From contig NZ_JBHTJT010000012.1 in assembly GCF_042676185.1 (NCBI RefSeq), positions 172,303 to 236,302 of the forward strand: DNA of 64,000 bases, written 5' to 3'. Position 1 is the stretch's first letter. Each line of letters begins with the position of its first letter. Source of the DNA: Tropicimonas aquimaris (GTDB lineage Bacteria; Pseudomonadota; Alphaproteobacteria; Rhodobacterales; Rhodobacteraceae). Shown here piece after piece: positions 36,312-45,830 of the stretch. The notes under the pieces were generated by a model, which had not been told where the DNA came from, searched no databases, and saw only the letters and a program-made list of their open reading frames with translations. Made by a program: the position numbers and the translations under genes.

Positions 36312-36334
36312 CCAGAAATATCCCCGCCGGAGGC
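36312..36334. repeat. inverted copy of the GCCTCCGGCGGGG-TATTT element
   Basis: Reverse complement reads GCCTCCGGCGGGGATATTT, matching 35516-35534 except for one base. It lies between surf1 and thrC. Confidence 0.65.
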
Positions 36335-36396
36335 TCCCGCAAGCGCCATCGGTGCATCGCCGGGCCCAGGCGCTCCGCAGACACGAGAGAGGCGCA

Positions 36397-37785
36397 ATGA
36401 AATACATCTCCACCCGCGGCAAGGCGCCCGTTCTGTCCTTTGAGGAGGCCATGCTCACTGGGCTCGCCCGTGACGGCGGACTCTACGTGCCCGAGAACAT
36501 TCCGCAGATGCCCCCCGAGGCCATCGCCGCGCTCGCCGGCCTTCCTTACGAGGAGATCGCCTTTCGGGTGATGCAGCCGTTCCTCGGCGAGAGCTTCACC
36601 GATGAAGAGTTCCGCGAGATCATCGCACGCGCCTACGAGGGCTTCGGCCATGCCGCCCGCGCGCCGCTGGTGCAACTCGCCCCCAACCATTTCCTGCTCG
36701 AGCTGTTCCACGGGCCCACACTGGCCTTCAAGGACTTCGCGATGCAGCTCATCGGCCAGCTCTTCCAGTTGGCTTTGAAGCGGCGCGGCGAGCGGGTCAC
36801 GATCGTCGGCGCGACTTCGGGCGACACCGGTTCCGCGGCGATAGAGGCGTTCCGCGGGCTCGACGCGGTGGATGTCTTTATCCTGTTCCCGCATGGCCGC
36901 GTCTCCGAGGTGCAGCGCCGTCAGATGACCACGCCGTCCGAGGCCAATGTCCACGCCCTCGCGCTCGATGGCCATTTTGACGATTGCCAGGCCCGGGTGA
37001 AGGACATGTTCAACGACTTCGCCTTCCGGGACGCGGTCGCGCTCGCAGGCGTGAACTCGATCAACTGGGCGCGCGTGCTGGCGCAGGTCGTCTATTACTT
37101 CAGTGCCGCCACGGCGCTCGGCGCGCCGCATCGCGCGGTCTCCTTCACCGTGCCCACCGGCAATTTCGGCGATATCTTCGCCGGCTATATCGCGCGCCGC
37201 ATGGGGCTGCCGATCGAGCGGCTGGTGGTCGCCACCAACCAGAACGACATCCTGCACAGGGCGCTGAGCACCGGCGGCTACATGACCAGCGAGGTCGCCC
37301 CCTCGATCAGTCCCTCGATGGACATCCAGGTCAGCTCGAATTTCGAACGCGCGCTGTTCGACGCCTACGGCCGCGATGGTGCCGCCGTGGCGCAACTGAT
37401 GGACGAGTTGAAGTCCGACGGCGGCTTCCACATCAGCCAGGGCGCGCTGCAGACCTTGCAGGAGACATTTGCCTCCGGACGCGCCTCGGAGGACGAGACC
37501 TCCGCCACCATCGCGCGCCTCTTCGCGGAGACCGGCGAGATCCTCTGCCCGCACAGCGCCGTGGGGGTGAAAGTGGCCGAAGAACACCTCGGGACTGCGC
37601 CGATGATCACGCTCGCGACCGCCCATCCGGCCAAGTTCCCCGACGCGGTCGAGGCCGCCACAGGTCTCCGCCCGCCTCTTCCCAATCGCATGGCGGACCT
37701 GTATGAGCGATCGGAACGGGTGTCGCGGGTCGCCAACGACCTTGGCGCCATCGAAGATCTGATACGGGAAAGGCGCGCCGGTTGA
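36397..37785 (+). CDS. thrC: threonine synthase
   Basis: 462 residues, starting at the ATG at 36397 with GAGAGG upstream. The PLP Lys is in GPTLAFKDFAMQ, followed by the phosphate-binding GATSGDTGSAA. It makes threonine from O-phosphohomoserine. The last stop overlaps the following peptidase start (TTGA). Confidence 0.96.
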   Translation: MKYISTRGKAPVLSFEEAMLTGLARDGGLYVPENIPQMPPEAIAALAGLPYEEIAFRVMQPFLGESFTDEEFREIIARAYEGFGHAARAPLVQLAPNHFLLELFHGPTLAFKDFAMQLIGQLFQLALKRRGERVTIVGATSGDTGSAAIEAFRGLDAVDVFILFPHGRVSEVQRRQMTTPSEANVHALALDGHFDDCQARVKDMFNDFAFRDAVALAGVNSINWARVLAQVVYYFSAATALGAPHRAVSFTVPTGNFGDIFAGYIARRMGLPIERLVVATNQNDILHRALSTGGYMTSEVAPSISPSMDIQVSSNFERALFDAYGRDGAAVAQLMDELKSDGGFHISQGALQTLQETFASGRASEDETSATIARLFAETGEILCPHSAVGVKVAEEHLGTAPMITLATAHPAKFPDAVEAATGLRPPLPNRMADLYERSERVSRVANDLGAIEDLIRERRAG

Positions 37786-39044
37786 GCGTGAATCTTGAGA
37801 GACTTGCCAATGGCTTGCGCGTCGTCACGGAGACGGTGCCCGGGCTGGAGAGCGCGGCCGTCGGGCTTTGGGTCAATGCTGGCGGACGGCACGAGCGGAT
37901 CGAGCAGAACGGCATTGCCCATTTCCTGGAGCACATGGCCTTCAAGGGGACGAAGCGGCGCAGCGCGCTGCAGATCGCCGAGGAGATCGAGGATGTCGGC
38001 GGGTTCATCAACGCCTACACCTCGCGCGAGGCCACGGCCTATTACGCGCGGGTCCTGAAGGCTGACGTGCCACTGGCGCTCGACGTGGTGTCCGACATCG
38101 TGCTGAACCCGGTCTTCGAGCAGAAGGAGATCGAGGTCGAGCGCGGGGTGATCCTGCAAGAGATCGGCCAGGCGCTCGACACGCCGGATGACGTGATCTT
38201 CGACTGGCTGCAGGAGGCCGCCTATCCGGGCCAGGCGCTCGGCCGCACGATCCTTGGGCCCACGGAACGGGTCAGCGGCTTCGAGCGCGAGGACCTCGCC
38301 GGTTTCGTGGCAGAGCATTACGGGCCGGGGCAAATGGTTCTCTCTGCCGCCGGCGCCGTGGACCACGACGAGATCGTCCGGCTCGCCGAGAAGCTCTTCG
38401 GCCATCTCTCGCCGGTCCAGCTCAGCACACATGACGTGGCCGTTTTCCACGGTGGTGAGCGGCGCGAGCTTCGCAAGCTCGAGCAAGTGCATTTCGCGCT
38501 GGCCCTGGAGAGCCCGTTCTACTCGCATCCCGATGTCTACACCGCGCAGGTCTATTCGACCCTCCTCGGAGGCGGCATGTCTTCCCGCCTGTTTCAGGAG
38601 GTGCGGGAGAAGCGCGGGCTCTGCTATACGATCTTCGCGCAAGCGGGCGCCTATGCCGACACCGGCATGATGACGATCTACGCCGGCACGTCCGCCGAGG
38701 AGATCGGCCAGCTCGCGAAGCTGACCATCGACGAGTTGCGCCGCGTGGCGGACGATGTGAGCGAGGAAGAGGTCAATCGCGCCCGGGCGCAGATGAAGGC
38801 CGGGCTGCTGATGGGGCTGGAGAGCCCTTCGGCACGGGCTGAGCGCCTCGCCCGTATGGTTGCGATCTGGGACAGGGTGCCCCCGCTCGACGAGACGGTG
38901 GAACGGATCGAAGCCGTCGACCGCGCCAGCATCGCCCGCTTTGCCGCCGATCTCGCAGGCGCCGGACGCACCGCGCTTGCGCTCTACGGTCCGGCGCAAA
39001 GCGCCCCGGAACTGGCGGAGTTACAGGAGAGGCTTGCGGCCTGA
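37782..39044 (+). CDS. M16 zinc peptidase (processing-peptidase-like)
   Basis: 420 residues from a TTG at 37782 that overlaps thrC; the GTG at 37788 is an alternative. The inverted zinc motif HFLEHMAFKGT (HxxEH, about 47-57) and the distal Glu in ERGVILQEI are intact. The second half is the inactive-like M16 domain (LLGGGMSSRLFQEVREKRGL). Homologues resemble mitochondrial processing peptidase beta. Coupled to thrC and a GNAT gene, a layout I know from related genomes. Confidence 0.92.
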   Translation: MSVNLERLANGLRVVTETVPGLESAAVGLWVNAGGRHERIEQNGIAHFLEHMAFKGTKRRSALQIAEEIEDVGGFINAYTSREATAYYARVLKADVPLALDVVSDIVLNPVFEQKEIEVERGVILQEIGQALDTPDDVIFDWLQEAAYPGQALGRTILGPTERVSGFEREDLAGFVAEHYGPGQMVLSAAGAVDHDEIVRLAEKLFGHLSPVQLSTHDVAVFHGGERRELRKLEQVHFALALESPFYSHPDVYTAQVYSTLLGGGMSSRLFQEVREKRGLCYTIFAQAGAYADTGMMTIYAGTSAEEIGQLAKLTIDELRRVADDVSEEEVNRARAQMKAGLLMGLESPSARAERLARMVAIWDRVPPLDETVERIEAVDRASIARFAADLAGAGRTALALYGPAQSAPELAELQERLAA

Positions 39045-39628
39045 TGCGGCTTGGCCGGAAAAAGGTGCGTATCGTGACCGAGCGGATGGTCCTGCGCCCG
39101 CCGATGCACGGCGATTTCCGGGCCTGGAGCTGCCTGCGGCGGGACTCGCGCGCCTTTCTGGAAAAGTGGGAGCCGCTCTGGGCGCCCGATCACCTCAGCC
39201 GGAAGGCGTTCACCAACCGGGTCTACTGGGCGCAGCGGTCGCTCGGTGCGGGCACGGCGCTGCCGCTTTTCCTGGTCCGGCGTGACGACGATGCGCTGAT
39301 GGGAGCCATCACGCTCGACCACATTCGCCGTGGACCGGCCCAGGCCGGCACCTTCGGCTACTGGATCGGCGAACCCTTCGCCCGGCGCGGGTACATGCGG
39401 GAGGCGATCACCGCGCTGACGCATCACGCGTTCGAGACGCTGGACCTGAGCCGGATCGAGGCCGCCTGCCTGCCGGAAAACGCGGCGTCGCGGGGCTGCC
39501 TGGAGAAATGCGGCTTCAAGTACGAGGGGGTGGCGCAGAGCTACCTGCAGATCGCGGGCCGTTGGCGGAACCACGTGCTCTATTCCAACCTCCGGGCGGA
39601 TCGCCGGGGTCGGACGGAAGTGCGTTAG
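39044..39628 (+). CDS. RimJ/RimL-type GNAT N-acetyltransferase
   Basis: 194 residues; its ATG shares a base with the previous stop. The GNAT acetyl-CoA loop is visible in FARRGYMREAITAL (about 112-125), then ENAASRGCLEKCGFKYEG, typical of RimJ-like enzymes that acetylate protein N-termini. The target is not known. Confidence 0.86.
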   Translation: MRLGRKKVRIVTERMVLRPPMHGDFRAWSCLRRDSRAFLEKWEPLWAPDHLSRKAFTNRVYWAQRSLGAGTALPLFLVRRDDDALMGAITLDHIRRGPAQAGTFGYWIGEPFARRGYMREAITALTHHAFETLDLSRIEAACLPENAASRGCLEKCGFKYEGVAQSYLQIAGRWRNHVLYSNLRADRRGRTEVR

Positions 39629-39859
39629 GCCATGGGCTCCCGCCCGTCGTCGACGCATCGCAGATGCGCCTCCTCCCGTTGGGCGCGGCCGCGCGCGGGG
39701 CGCGCGGCTGCTCGGAATCTAGCCCTTGCAGCGGATCGGACGCGGCAAGATGGCACGTCCGCGTGGTTTGGCGCCACGCCGGCCTTGCCCCGGCCATGAT
39801 CGATCGGGTGAGGTGCGAACTGCACTTCGGGAAATGTCGACAGTCAGAAGGAAACACCC

Positions 39860-40399
39860 ATGGCGCGCCACAAGACGGTCAAGGACTATATCCGCACCAT
39901 CGCCGATTTTCCCCATGAAGGGATCATGTTCCGCGACGTGACCACGCTCTTTGCCGATCCCCGCGGCCTGCGGATCGCGGTCGACCAGCTTCTGCACCCC
40001 TATGCCGGCACGCCAATCGATTGCGTCGTCGGGCTGGAGGCGCGGGGCTTCATCCTCGGGGGTGCGGTGGCGCACCAGCTCTCGGTCGGTTTCGTGCCGA
40101 TCCGCAAGAAGGGCAAGCTGCCCGGTCCGGTGATCTCGGAGGCCTACACGCTGGAATACGGCGAGGCGGTGGTGGAGATCCACGACGACGCCATCGAGCC
40201 CGGTGCCCGCGTCCTGGTGGTCGACGACCTGCTGGCGACGGGCGGCACCGCGGAGGCCGGTATCCGGCTGGTCGAACGGCTGGGCGGCGATGTCGTCGGC
40301 TGCGCCTTCGTGATCGACCTGCCGGAGCTTGGCGGCCGCAAACGCCTCGAGGCGCTCGGCATGGACGTCCATGCGCTCTGCGAATTCGAGGGCGCCTGA
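39860..40399 (+). CDS. apt: adenine phosphoribosyltransferase
   Basis: 179 residues, standard length. The PRPP-binding motif VLVVDDLLATGGTA (about 116-129) and the flexible loop region are intact. It salvages adenine to AMP. It is preceded by about 230 bp without a supported gene and is transcribed alone. Confidence 0.96.
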   Translation: MARHKTVKDYIRTIADFPHEGIMFRDVTTLFADPRGLRIAVDQLLHPYAGTPIDCVVGLEARGFILGGAVAHQLSVGFVPIRKKGKLPGPVISEAYTLEYGEAVVEIHDDAIEPGARVLVVDDLLATGGTAEAGIRLVERLGGDVVGCAFVIDLPELGGRKRLEALGMDVHALCEFEGA

Positions 40400-40417
40400 G
40401 GGTCACGACGCGCCCAG

Positions 40418-40463
40418 CTTCTCCTGGAAGCCAAATACCTCGGGGTCCGGGGCAGCGCCCCGG
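40418..40463. repeat. Rhodobacterales-type element with internal hairpin
   Basis: The stretch carries AAATACC next to GGGGTCCGGGGC. Its inner part, CCGGGGC-AGC-GCCCCGG (40447-40463), is a perfect hairpin between the convergent apt and flavin-dehydrogenase genes and could act as a terminator for both. Confidence 0.6.
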
Positions 40464-40509
40464 TCCGCCCTTCGACACAGGGAATAAACCTGCGGAGCCG
40501 TGAGCCGGC

Positions 40510-41925
40510 TCACCCCATGCGCAGGACCGCGCCGGGGTTCATGATGCCGTGCGGGTCGAGGGCTGCCTTGATGGCGCGCATCGCGGCCAGTTTCGTGGGG
40601 TCGCCGTAGCGCTCGAGATCCCCCACCTTGAGCCGTCCGATCCCGTGTTCGGCGCTGACCGAGCCCTCGAATTCTTCCACCAGGTCGTGCAGCGCAGCGG
40701 TGACGGCCCCACGTTGAGCGGCGAAGTCGCTGGCGGCCGCCCCGTCGGGCGGAAAGACATTGTAATGCAGGTTGCCGTCGCCGAGGTGGCCGAAGCAGTT
40801 GATCCGGAAATCCCCGAGGTCAGCAACCACCTCGCGCCCACGCGCAATGAAATCGGGGATCGCGGAAATCGGCACTGAAATGTCGTGCGAAGAGACCGCG
40901 CCGATACGGCGGTTCGCCTCCGGAATGGATTCCCGAACATGCCAGAAGGCCAGCCGCTGCGTCTCGTTCTGCGCGATCACGCCGTCCCGGACGAGCCCGG
41001 CCTCGGCGGCCTCTTCGAATAGCCCTTCGAACTCCGCTTCGGCGGTCTGGCCGCCGGTCACACCGAGCCCGATCAGCACCATCCAGGCGGGACGGGGGGC
41101 AAAGGGCTGGCGCACGTCGGGCATCTTCTGATGCAGGAATTCGAGCCCCATGCCGCTGATCAGTTCGAAAGCGGAGACAGCATCGCCCATGCGCCGCTGC
41201 GCCATTGCCAGAAGCTGCACGGCCGCGGCCGGCGTGTCCACCACCAGGAAGGCCGCGCCCTTTTCGGCCGGGCGGGGGTAGAGACGCAGGCTGGCGGCGG
41301 TGATCACGCCAAGCGTGCCTTCCGAGCCGATCAGCAGGTTGCGGAGATCGTAGCCGGTGTTGTCCTTCCTCAGGCGTTTCAGCCCGCGCAGGATCGACCC
41401 GTCCGGCAGGACCGCCTCCAGCCCAAGGCACAAGTCGCGGCTGTTGCCGTAGCGCAGCACATTGACGCCGCCGGCGTTGACCCCGAGCAGCCCGCCGATT
41501 TGGGCCGAGCCCTCCGAGGCAAGCGAGAGCGGGAACATGCGGTCGATGTCGCGGGCGGCCTGCTGCACGTCGGCAAGGATGGCGCCGGACTCGACCACCA
41601 GCACGTTCTCGGCCGGATAGGCGCCACGGACCCGGTTCATGCGTTCCAGCGACAACAGGATCGGCCGCGGCAGATCTCCGGCGACCTGCCCGCCGACCAG
41701 CCCGGTGCCGCCGCCATAGGGCAGCACGCCGACGCGGTGCGCGGCGGCCATTCTGATGACTTGTGTGACCTCCTCGACCGAGGAGGGGATCACCAGCAGC
41801 GCGTCGGCGCCGTGGAACCGCCCGCGCGGTTCCTCGAGATAGCGCGGCTCCAGCGGCCGGAACGCGGAACGGGGCAGTTCGGCGTGCAGCGCGGCCTCGA
41901 TTTCGGCAGATACCGGGTTCAGCAT
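40510..41925 (-). CDS. FAD-linked oxidase (GlcD/D-lactate dehydrogenase type)
   Basis: 471 residues from the ATG at 41925, which follows AGGAGGTGACAGG. The FAD-binding PCMH domain covers about 45-220 (GGGTGLVGGQV; VNAGGVNVLRYGNSRDL; LIGSEGTLGVIT). The FAD-oxidase C-terminal domain follows with GHLGDGNLHYNV and SAEHGIG. It oxidises a 2-hydroxyacid, with D-lactate, glycolate or D-2-hydroxyglutarate possible. Confidence 0.92.
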   Translation of the reverse strand: MLNPVSAEIEAALHAELPRSAFRPLEPRYLEEPRGRFHGADALLVIPSSVEEVTQVIRMAAAHRVGVLPYGGGTGLVGGQVAGDLPRPILLSLERMNRVRGAYPAENVLVVESGAILADVQQAARDIDRMFPLSLASEGSAQIGGLLGVNAGGVNVLRYGNSRDLCLGLEAVLPDGSILRGLKRLRKDNTGYDLRNLLIGSEGTLGVITAASLRLYPRPAEKGAAFLVVDTPAAAVQLLAMAQRRMGDAVSAFELISGMGLEFLHQKMPDVRQPFAPRPAWMVLIGLGVTGGQTAEAEFEGLFEEAAEAGLVRDGVIAQNETQRLAFWHVRESIPEANRRIGAVSSHDISVPISAIPDFIARGREVVADLGDFRINCFGHLGDGNLHYNVFPPDGAAASDFAAQRGAVTAALHDLVEEFEGSVSAEHGIGRLKVGDLERYGDPTKLAAMRAIKAALDPHGIMNPGAVLRMG

Positions 41926-42000
41926 CCTGTCACCTCCTGCGTCGATCAATCACGCGAGGCAGGTCGGTGCAAGGTGGGGCGCGTCGCTCAGTGGCGCAAG

Positions 42001-42861
42001 TCACTGGCCCTCGTCGTTGAATCCGAGGAAACGCGGCTGCAGGACGATGACCGTCGGCTCGGAGGGCAGGTCGCGAAGCGATACCTCCAGCATCCGCTCC
42101 TCGCGACGTTCGATCCGGAAATCATTCGCGACACCGGCGAGGAAGCGGTCCAATGAGTTGCCCGAATGCCAGTGCATCGGTAGCACGATCGAGGCGCGGA
42201 ACCGCTGCAGGACCCGGATCATCACCTCCGTCGGCAAGGTCATCCCGCCGTCGATCGGCGCCATCACCACGTCGAGTCGCCCGATGGCGGCGTATTGCTC
42301 CGGGTTGGGTTCATGATGCAAGTGGCCGAGATGCCCGATGCAAAGCCCGGCGACCTCGAAGATGAAGATCGAATTGCCGTCGGGCTCCACCCCGCTGCCG
42401 TAACGCGAGCGGATGTCGGTCGGCACGTTGCGCACCAGCATCTCGCCGAGATCGAGGTGGTGATCGGCCGGCGCGCCGGTGTCGTCCCATCCCTGCAGCA
42501 CGTGCGGGATGGCCGGGTCGGGGTTGGCCGTCCAGTGGGTCGTGTGCGAATGGTTCATGGTCACCACGTCCGGGATCAGCGCGGCAGGGCCGGTGAATCC
42601 GTTGTAATCGGTGATCACGTTCAGGCCGCCCGGGGTCTGGAGCAGGTACATCGAGTGGTCGATGTAGTTCAGCCGCACCGTATGTTCCGGCAGCGGGTCG
42701 CGGTAGCCGGCGCGCCAGATCACCTCGAGCCCCGGGACGTTCTCCACCAGCGCGATGCAGTGGGAGGGGCGCCGGTCGGCCTCGGACTGGGCGATTGCCA
42801 TGCCGGGCAGGAGCAGGCAGGCGAGGGCGAGCCGGGCAATGTGGCGGACGAAATTGCGCAT
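42001..42861 (-). CDS. exported metallo-beta-lactamase-fold protein (UlaG-like)
   Basis: 286 residues from the ATG at 42861 (GGAG upstream), with a signal peptide cut near AIAQS (about residue 22). The metal site is partly unusual: HSHTTH replaces the HxHxDH motif, so the Asp is Thr. Later ligands GHLGHLHHE, the Asp of VVMAPIDGG and LPMHWHSG are present. Exported members of this group may hydrolyse small phosphorylated or lactone compounds, but the substrate here is unknown. It ends 75 bp from the flavin-dehydrogenase start in the same direction. Confidence 0.8.
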   Translation of the reverse strand: MRNFVRHIARLALACLLLPGMAIAQSEADRRPSHCIALVENVPGLEVIWRAGYRDPLPEHTVRLNYIDHSMYLLQTPGGLNVITDYNGFTGPAALIPDVVTMNHSHTTHWTANPDPAIPHVLQGWDDTGAPADHHLDLGEMLVRNVPTDIRSRYGSGVEPDGNSIFIFEVAGLCIGHLGHLHHEPNPEQYAAIGRLDVVMAPIDGGMTLPTEVMIRVLQRFRASIVLPMHWHSGNSLDRFLAGVANDFRIERREERMLEVSLRDLPSEPTVIVLQPRFLGFNDEGQ

Positions 42862-43109
42862 CAAAGTCTCCTCGGTGGTTTCGGGAACGTCAGGCAATGG
42901 GAGCATCATGCCACGATCCGCCAATTGCGCCCCCATGAACTCTTCGTCAGCAGGAAAACCGTCTTTTCGGAATGCGATTTGCGCGCATCTGCCGCAAAGC
43001 CGGGCAGGTCCGCGTGCTGCCGGTCCCGGACGGGCAGGGGGGCAATGATCCCTTGCACCGGGGGATTGCGGCGCTAAGGATGGCGCGCGTGGCAATCGCA
43101 GGGCGGTGA

Positions 43110-44888
43110 ATGGAACTCTTTCTCCTCGGGGCAACGGGACAGGCAGTGCTGGCGCTGATGGTCGTGGCGGTGATGTTCCTGCTCTTCGCGCGCGAGGTCT
43201 TCCCCGCCGAGGTCGTCGCCATCATCGGTGCAGCGGTGATGCTGGTCACCGGCATCCTGCCCTACGATGATGCGCTCACCGTGCTGTCCAACCCGGCCCC
43301 CTGGACCATCGCCATGATGTTTCTGGTTATGGGCGCGCTGGTGCGGACCGGGGCGCTCGACTGGTTTACCCAGATCGCTCAACGGCAGGCGGAGCAGAAC
43401 CCGAAGCTCGCGATCGGCACGTTGATGGGCTTCGTGGTGACGGCCTCGGCCTTCGTCTCGAACACGCCCGTCGTCGTGGTGATGATCCCCGTCGTGGTCC
43501 AGATCGCGCGCACCTTGAAGCGGCCGGCCTCCAAGATGCTGATCCCGCTCTCGTATGCCGCGATCATGGGGGGCACGCTGACGCTGATCGGCACCTCGAC
43601 CAACCTGCTGGTCGACGGTGTGGCCCGCGCCAACGGCATGGCCCCATTCGGCATCTTCGAGGTTACCCCACTGGCGGTTTTCGTCGTCGCCTGGGGCATG
43701 ATCTACCTGCGTTTCATCGCGCCCCGGCTGCTGCCGGACCGCGACAGCATGGCGGACGTGCTCTCCGACAAGACGCGGATGAAGTTCTTCACCGAACTGG
43801 CGGTGCCCGAGGACAGCGGGCTGATCGGCCAGAAGGTGATGGAGATCGACCTTTTCAAGCGCGAGGGCGTGCGTGTGATCGACGTGCTGCGCGGCGATGC
43901 CTCGCTCCGGCGCGATCTGCGGTCGGTGGAGCTGGAGCCGGGGGACCGGGTGGTTCTGCGGACCCAGATGAGCGAGCTGCTGAGCCTCCAAGAAAACAAG
44001 AACCTGCGCACCGTGGACAAGCTGAGCTCGGTGCGGACCGAGACGGTGGAGGTGCTGATCTCCCCCGGCGCCCGCATGGTGGGCCGCACCCTCGGCCAAC
44101 TCCGCCTGCGCCGCCGCTACGGTGTCTACCCGCTGGCGGTGCATCGCCGGAACCAGAACATCGGCCGCCAGCTCGACGATCTCGTGGTGCGCGTGGGCGA
44201 CACGCTGCTGCTCGAAGGCGCGCCGGAGGATATCCGGCGGCTGGCGCAGGACATGGGGCTGGTCGACATCGCCCGCCCGTCGGCCCGTGCCTTCCGCCGC
44301 GACCGTGCGCCGGTCGCCATCGCGGCGCTGATCGCGATCGTGTTGCTGGCGGCGCTTGGCGTGGCGCCGATACTGCTGCTGTCCTTCCTCGCCGTGGCGC
44401 TGGTTTTCATTACCCGCTGCATCGACGCCGACGAGGCGTTTTCCTTTGTCGACGGGCGGCTGCTGGCGCTGATCTTTTCGATGCTCGCCGTTGGCGCAGC
44501 CCTCGATGCCTCGGGCGCGGTCGAGCTGGTTGTGCAGGCGGTGTCGCCGGCGCTCGCCTCGCTGCCGCCGTTTCTCGTGGTCTGGGCGATCTACCTGCTG
44601 ACCTCGATCATGACTGAACTGGTGTCGAACAACGCCGTGGCGGTGGTGGTGACCCCGGTCGCAATTGGCATGGCGGCGGCGCTCGGCTATGATCCGCGCC
44701 CGCTGGTGATCGCCGTCATGATCGCGGCCTCGGCCAGTTTCGCGACGCCCATCGGCTACCAGACCAACATGATGGTCTACGGCCCCGGAGGCTACCGCTT
44801 CGCGGACTTCCTCAAGGTCGGCATCCCGCTCAACCTCTCGATGGGTCTCATGACCTCCTTCCTGATCCCGTTGCTTTGGCCGCTCTGA
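43110..44888 (+). CDS. SLC13/DASS-type membrane transporter with two RCK_C domains
   Basis: 592 residues. Around eleven membrane segments, in two blocks (about 1-210 and 395-590). A cytoplasmic middle part (about 215-390) holds two TrkA-C-like regulatory domains (for example EPGDRVVLRTQ and VRVGDTLLLEG). The conserved SNT motifs (FVSNTPVVVVMI and VSNNAVAVVVTPV) mark sodium-coupled transport of anions or dicarboxylates. The substrate is unknown; sulfate or divalent anions are possible. Confidence 0.87.
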   Translation: MELFLLGATGQAVLALMVVAVMFLLFAREVFPAEVVAIIGAAVMLVTGILPYDDALTVLSNPAPWTIAMMFLVMGALVRTGALDWFTQIAQRQAEQNPKLAIGTLMGFVVTASAFVSNTPVVVVMIPVVVQIARTLKRPASKMLIPLSYAAIMGGTLTLIGTSTNLLVDGVARANGMAPFGIFEVTPLAVFVVAWGMIYLRFIAPRLLPDRDSMADVLSDKTRMKFFTELAVPEDSGLIGQKVMEIDLFKREGVRVIDVLRGDASLRRDLRSVELEPGDRVVLRTQMSELLSLQENKNLRTVDKLSSVRTETVEVLISPGARMVGRTLGQLRLRRRYGVYPLAVHRRNQNIGRQLDDLVVRVGDTLLLEGAPEDIRRLAQDMGLVDIARPSARAFRRDRAPVAIAALIAIVLLAALGVAPILLLSFLAVALVFITRCIDADEAFSFVDGRLLALIFSMLAVGAALDASGAVELVVQAVSPALASLPPFLVVWAIYLLTSIMTELVSNNAVAVVVTPVAIGMAAALGYDPRPLVIAVMIAASASFATPIGYQTNMMVYGPGGYRFADFLKVGIPLNLSMGLMTSFLIPLLWPL

Positions 44889-44995
44889 GCGGCGAGCCGA
44901 AGCCGGGAGCACATACCATGGGATTGCCCCCGGTGGGGCCAATGGGCTATGGACGCGCAAACCGATCCAAGCATTGATCCGAACGGAGAAGACCC

Positions 44996-45736
44996 ATGGC
45001 CGGCCATTCAAAATGGGCGAACATCCAGCACCGCAAGGGGCGTCAGGACGCTGCCCGCTCCAAACTGTTTTCCAAGCTCTCGAAGGAAATCACCGTCGCC
45101 GCAAAGATGGGCGACCCGGACCCCGAAAAGAACCCCCGCCTGCGCCTGGCGGTGAAGGAAGCCAAGTCGAACTCCGTCCCCAAGGACGTGATCGACCGCG
45201 CGATCAAGAAATCCGTGGCGGGTGACGGGGACGATTACGAAGAGATCCGCTACGAAGGCTACGGGCCCGGCGGCGTGGCCGTCATTGTCGAGGCGATGAC
45301 CGACAACCGCAACCGCACCGCCTCCAACGTGCGTTCCACCTTTTCCAAGAACGGTGGCAACCTCGGCGAGACCGGCTCGGTGGGTTTCATGTTCGAGCGC
45401 AAGGGCGAGATCACCTATCCCGCCTCCGCCGGCGACGCGGACACCGTGATGGAAGCCGCGATCGAGGCCGGTGCCGAGGACGTGGAATCCGACGAGAACG
45501 AGCACATCATCTATTGTGCCGATACCGACCTGAACGAGGTCTCCACCGCGCTGGAAGCCTCGCTGGGCGAATCCGAATCGACCAAGCTGGTCTGGAAACC
45601 GACCACCACCACCGAACTGGACCTCGAGACCGCGCAGAAACTGATGCGCCTGATCGAGGCGCTCGAGGACGACGACGACGTTCAGCGGGTCACCGCCAAC
45701 CTCGAGGTCTCCGACGAGGTTGCAGCGCAGCTCTGA
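44996..45736 (+). CDS. YebC/PmpR-family DNA-binding or translation factor
   Basis: 246 residues, standard YebC length. The start MAGHSKWANIQHRKGRQD is the family signature. Members act as transcription regulators or help ribosomes through Pro-rich stretches. The ATG is preceded by GGAGAAG. Two hairpins follow the gene. Confidence 0.95.
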   Translation: MAGHSKWANIQHRKGRQDAARSKLFSKLSKEITVAAKMGDPDPEKNPRLRLAVKEAKSNSVPKDVIDRAIKKSVAGDGDDYEEIRYEGYGPGGVAVIVEAMTDNRNRTASNVRSTFSKNGGNLGETGSVGFMFERKGEITYPASAGDADTVMEAAIEAGAEDVESDENEHIIYCADTDLNEVSTALEASLGESESTKLVWKPTTTTELDLETAQKLMRLIEALEDDDDVQRVTANLEVSDEVAAQL

Positions 45737-45745
45737 GCCGTCCGA

Positions 45746-45765
45746 CCCCCGGCGTTGGCCGGGGG
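45746..45765 (+). terminator. hairpin 1 after yebC
   Basis: CCCCCGGC and GCCGGGGG pair perfectly around GTTG, 10 bp after the stop. No T run follows. Confidence 0.5.
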
Positions 45766-45799
45766 CTCTGGAACGGGACAAGATATTCCGTCTCCTGAC

Positions 45800-45830
45800 C
45801 TGCCGGCCACTGGCCGGCAGTTCCGTTTTT
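45800..45830 (+). terminator. rho-independent terminator after yebC
   Basis: Perfect 9-bp arms (45800-45808, 45812-45820) around a 3-nt loop, followed by TTCCGTTTTT. This is the stronger of the two hairpins. Confidence 0.78.

Noticed and set aside
39629..39859. Possible short gene upstream of apt
   Set aside because: Short frames here are continuations or antisense of neighbours; nothing supports a product.
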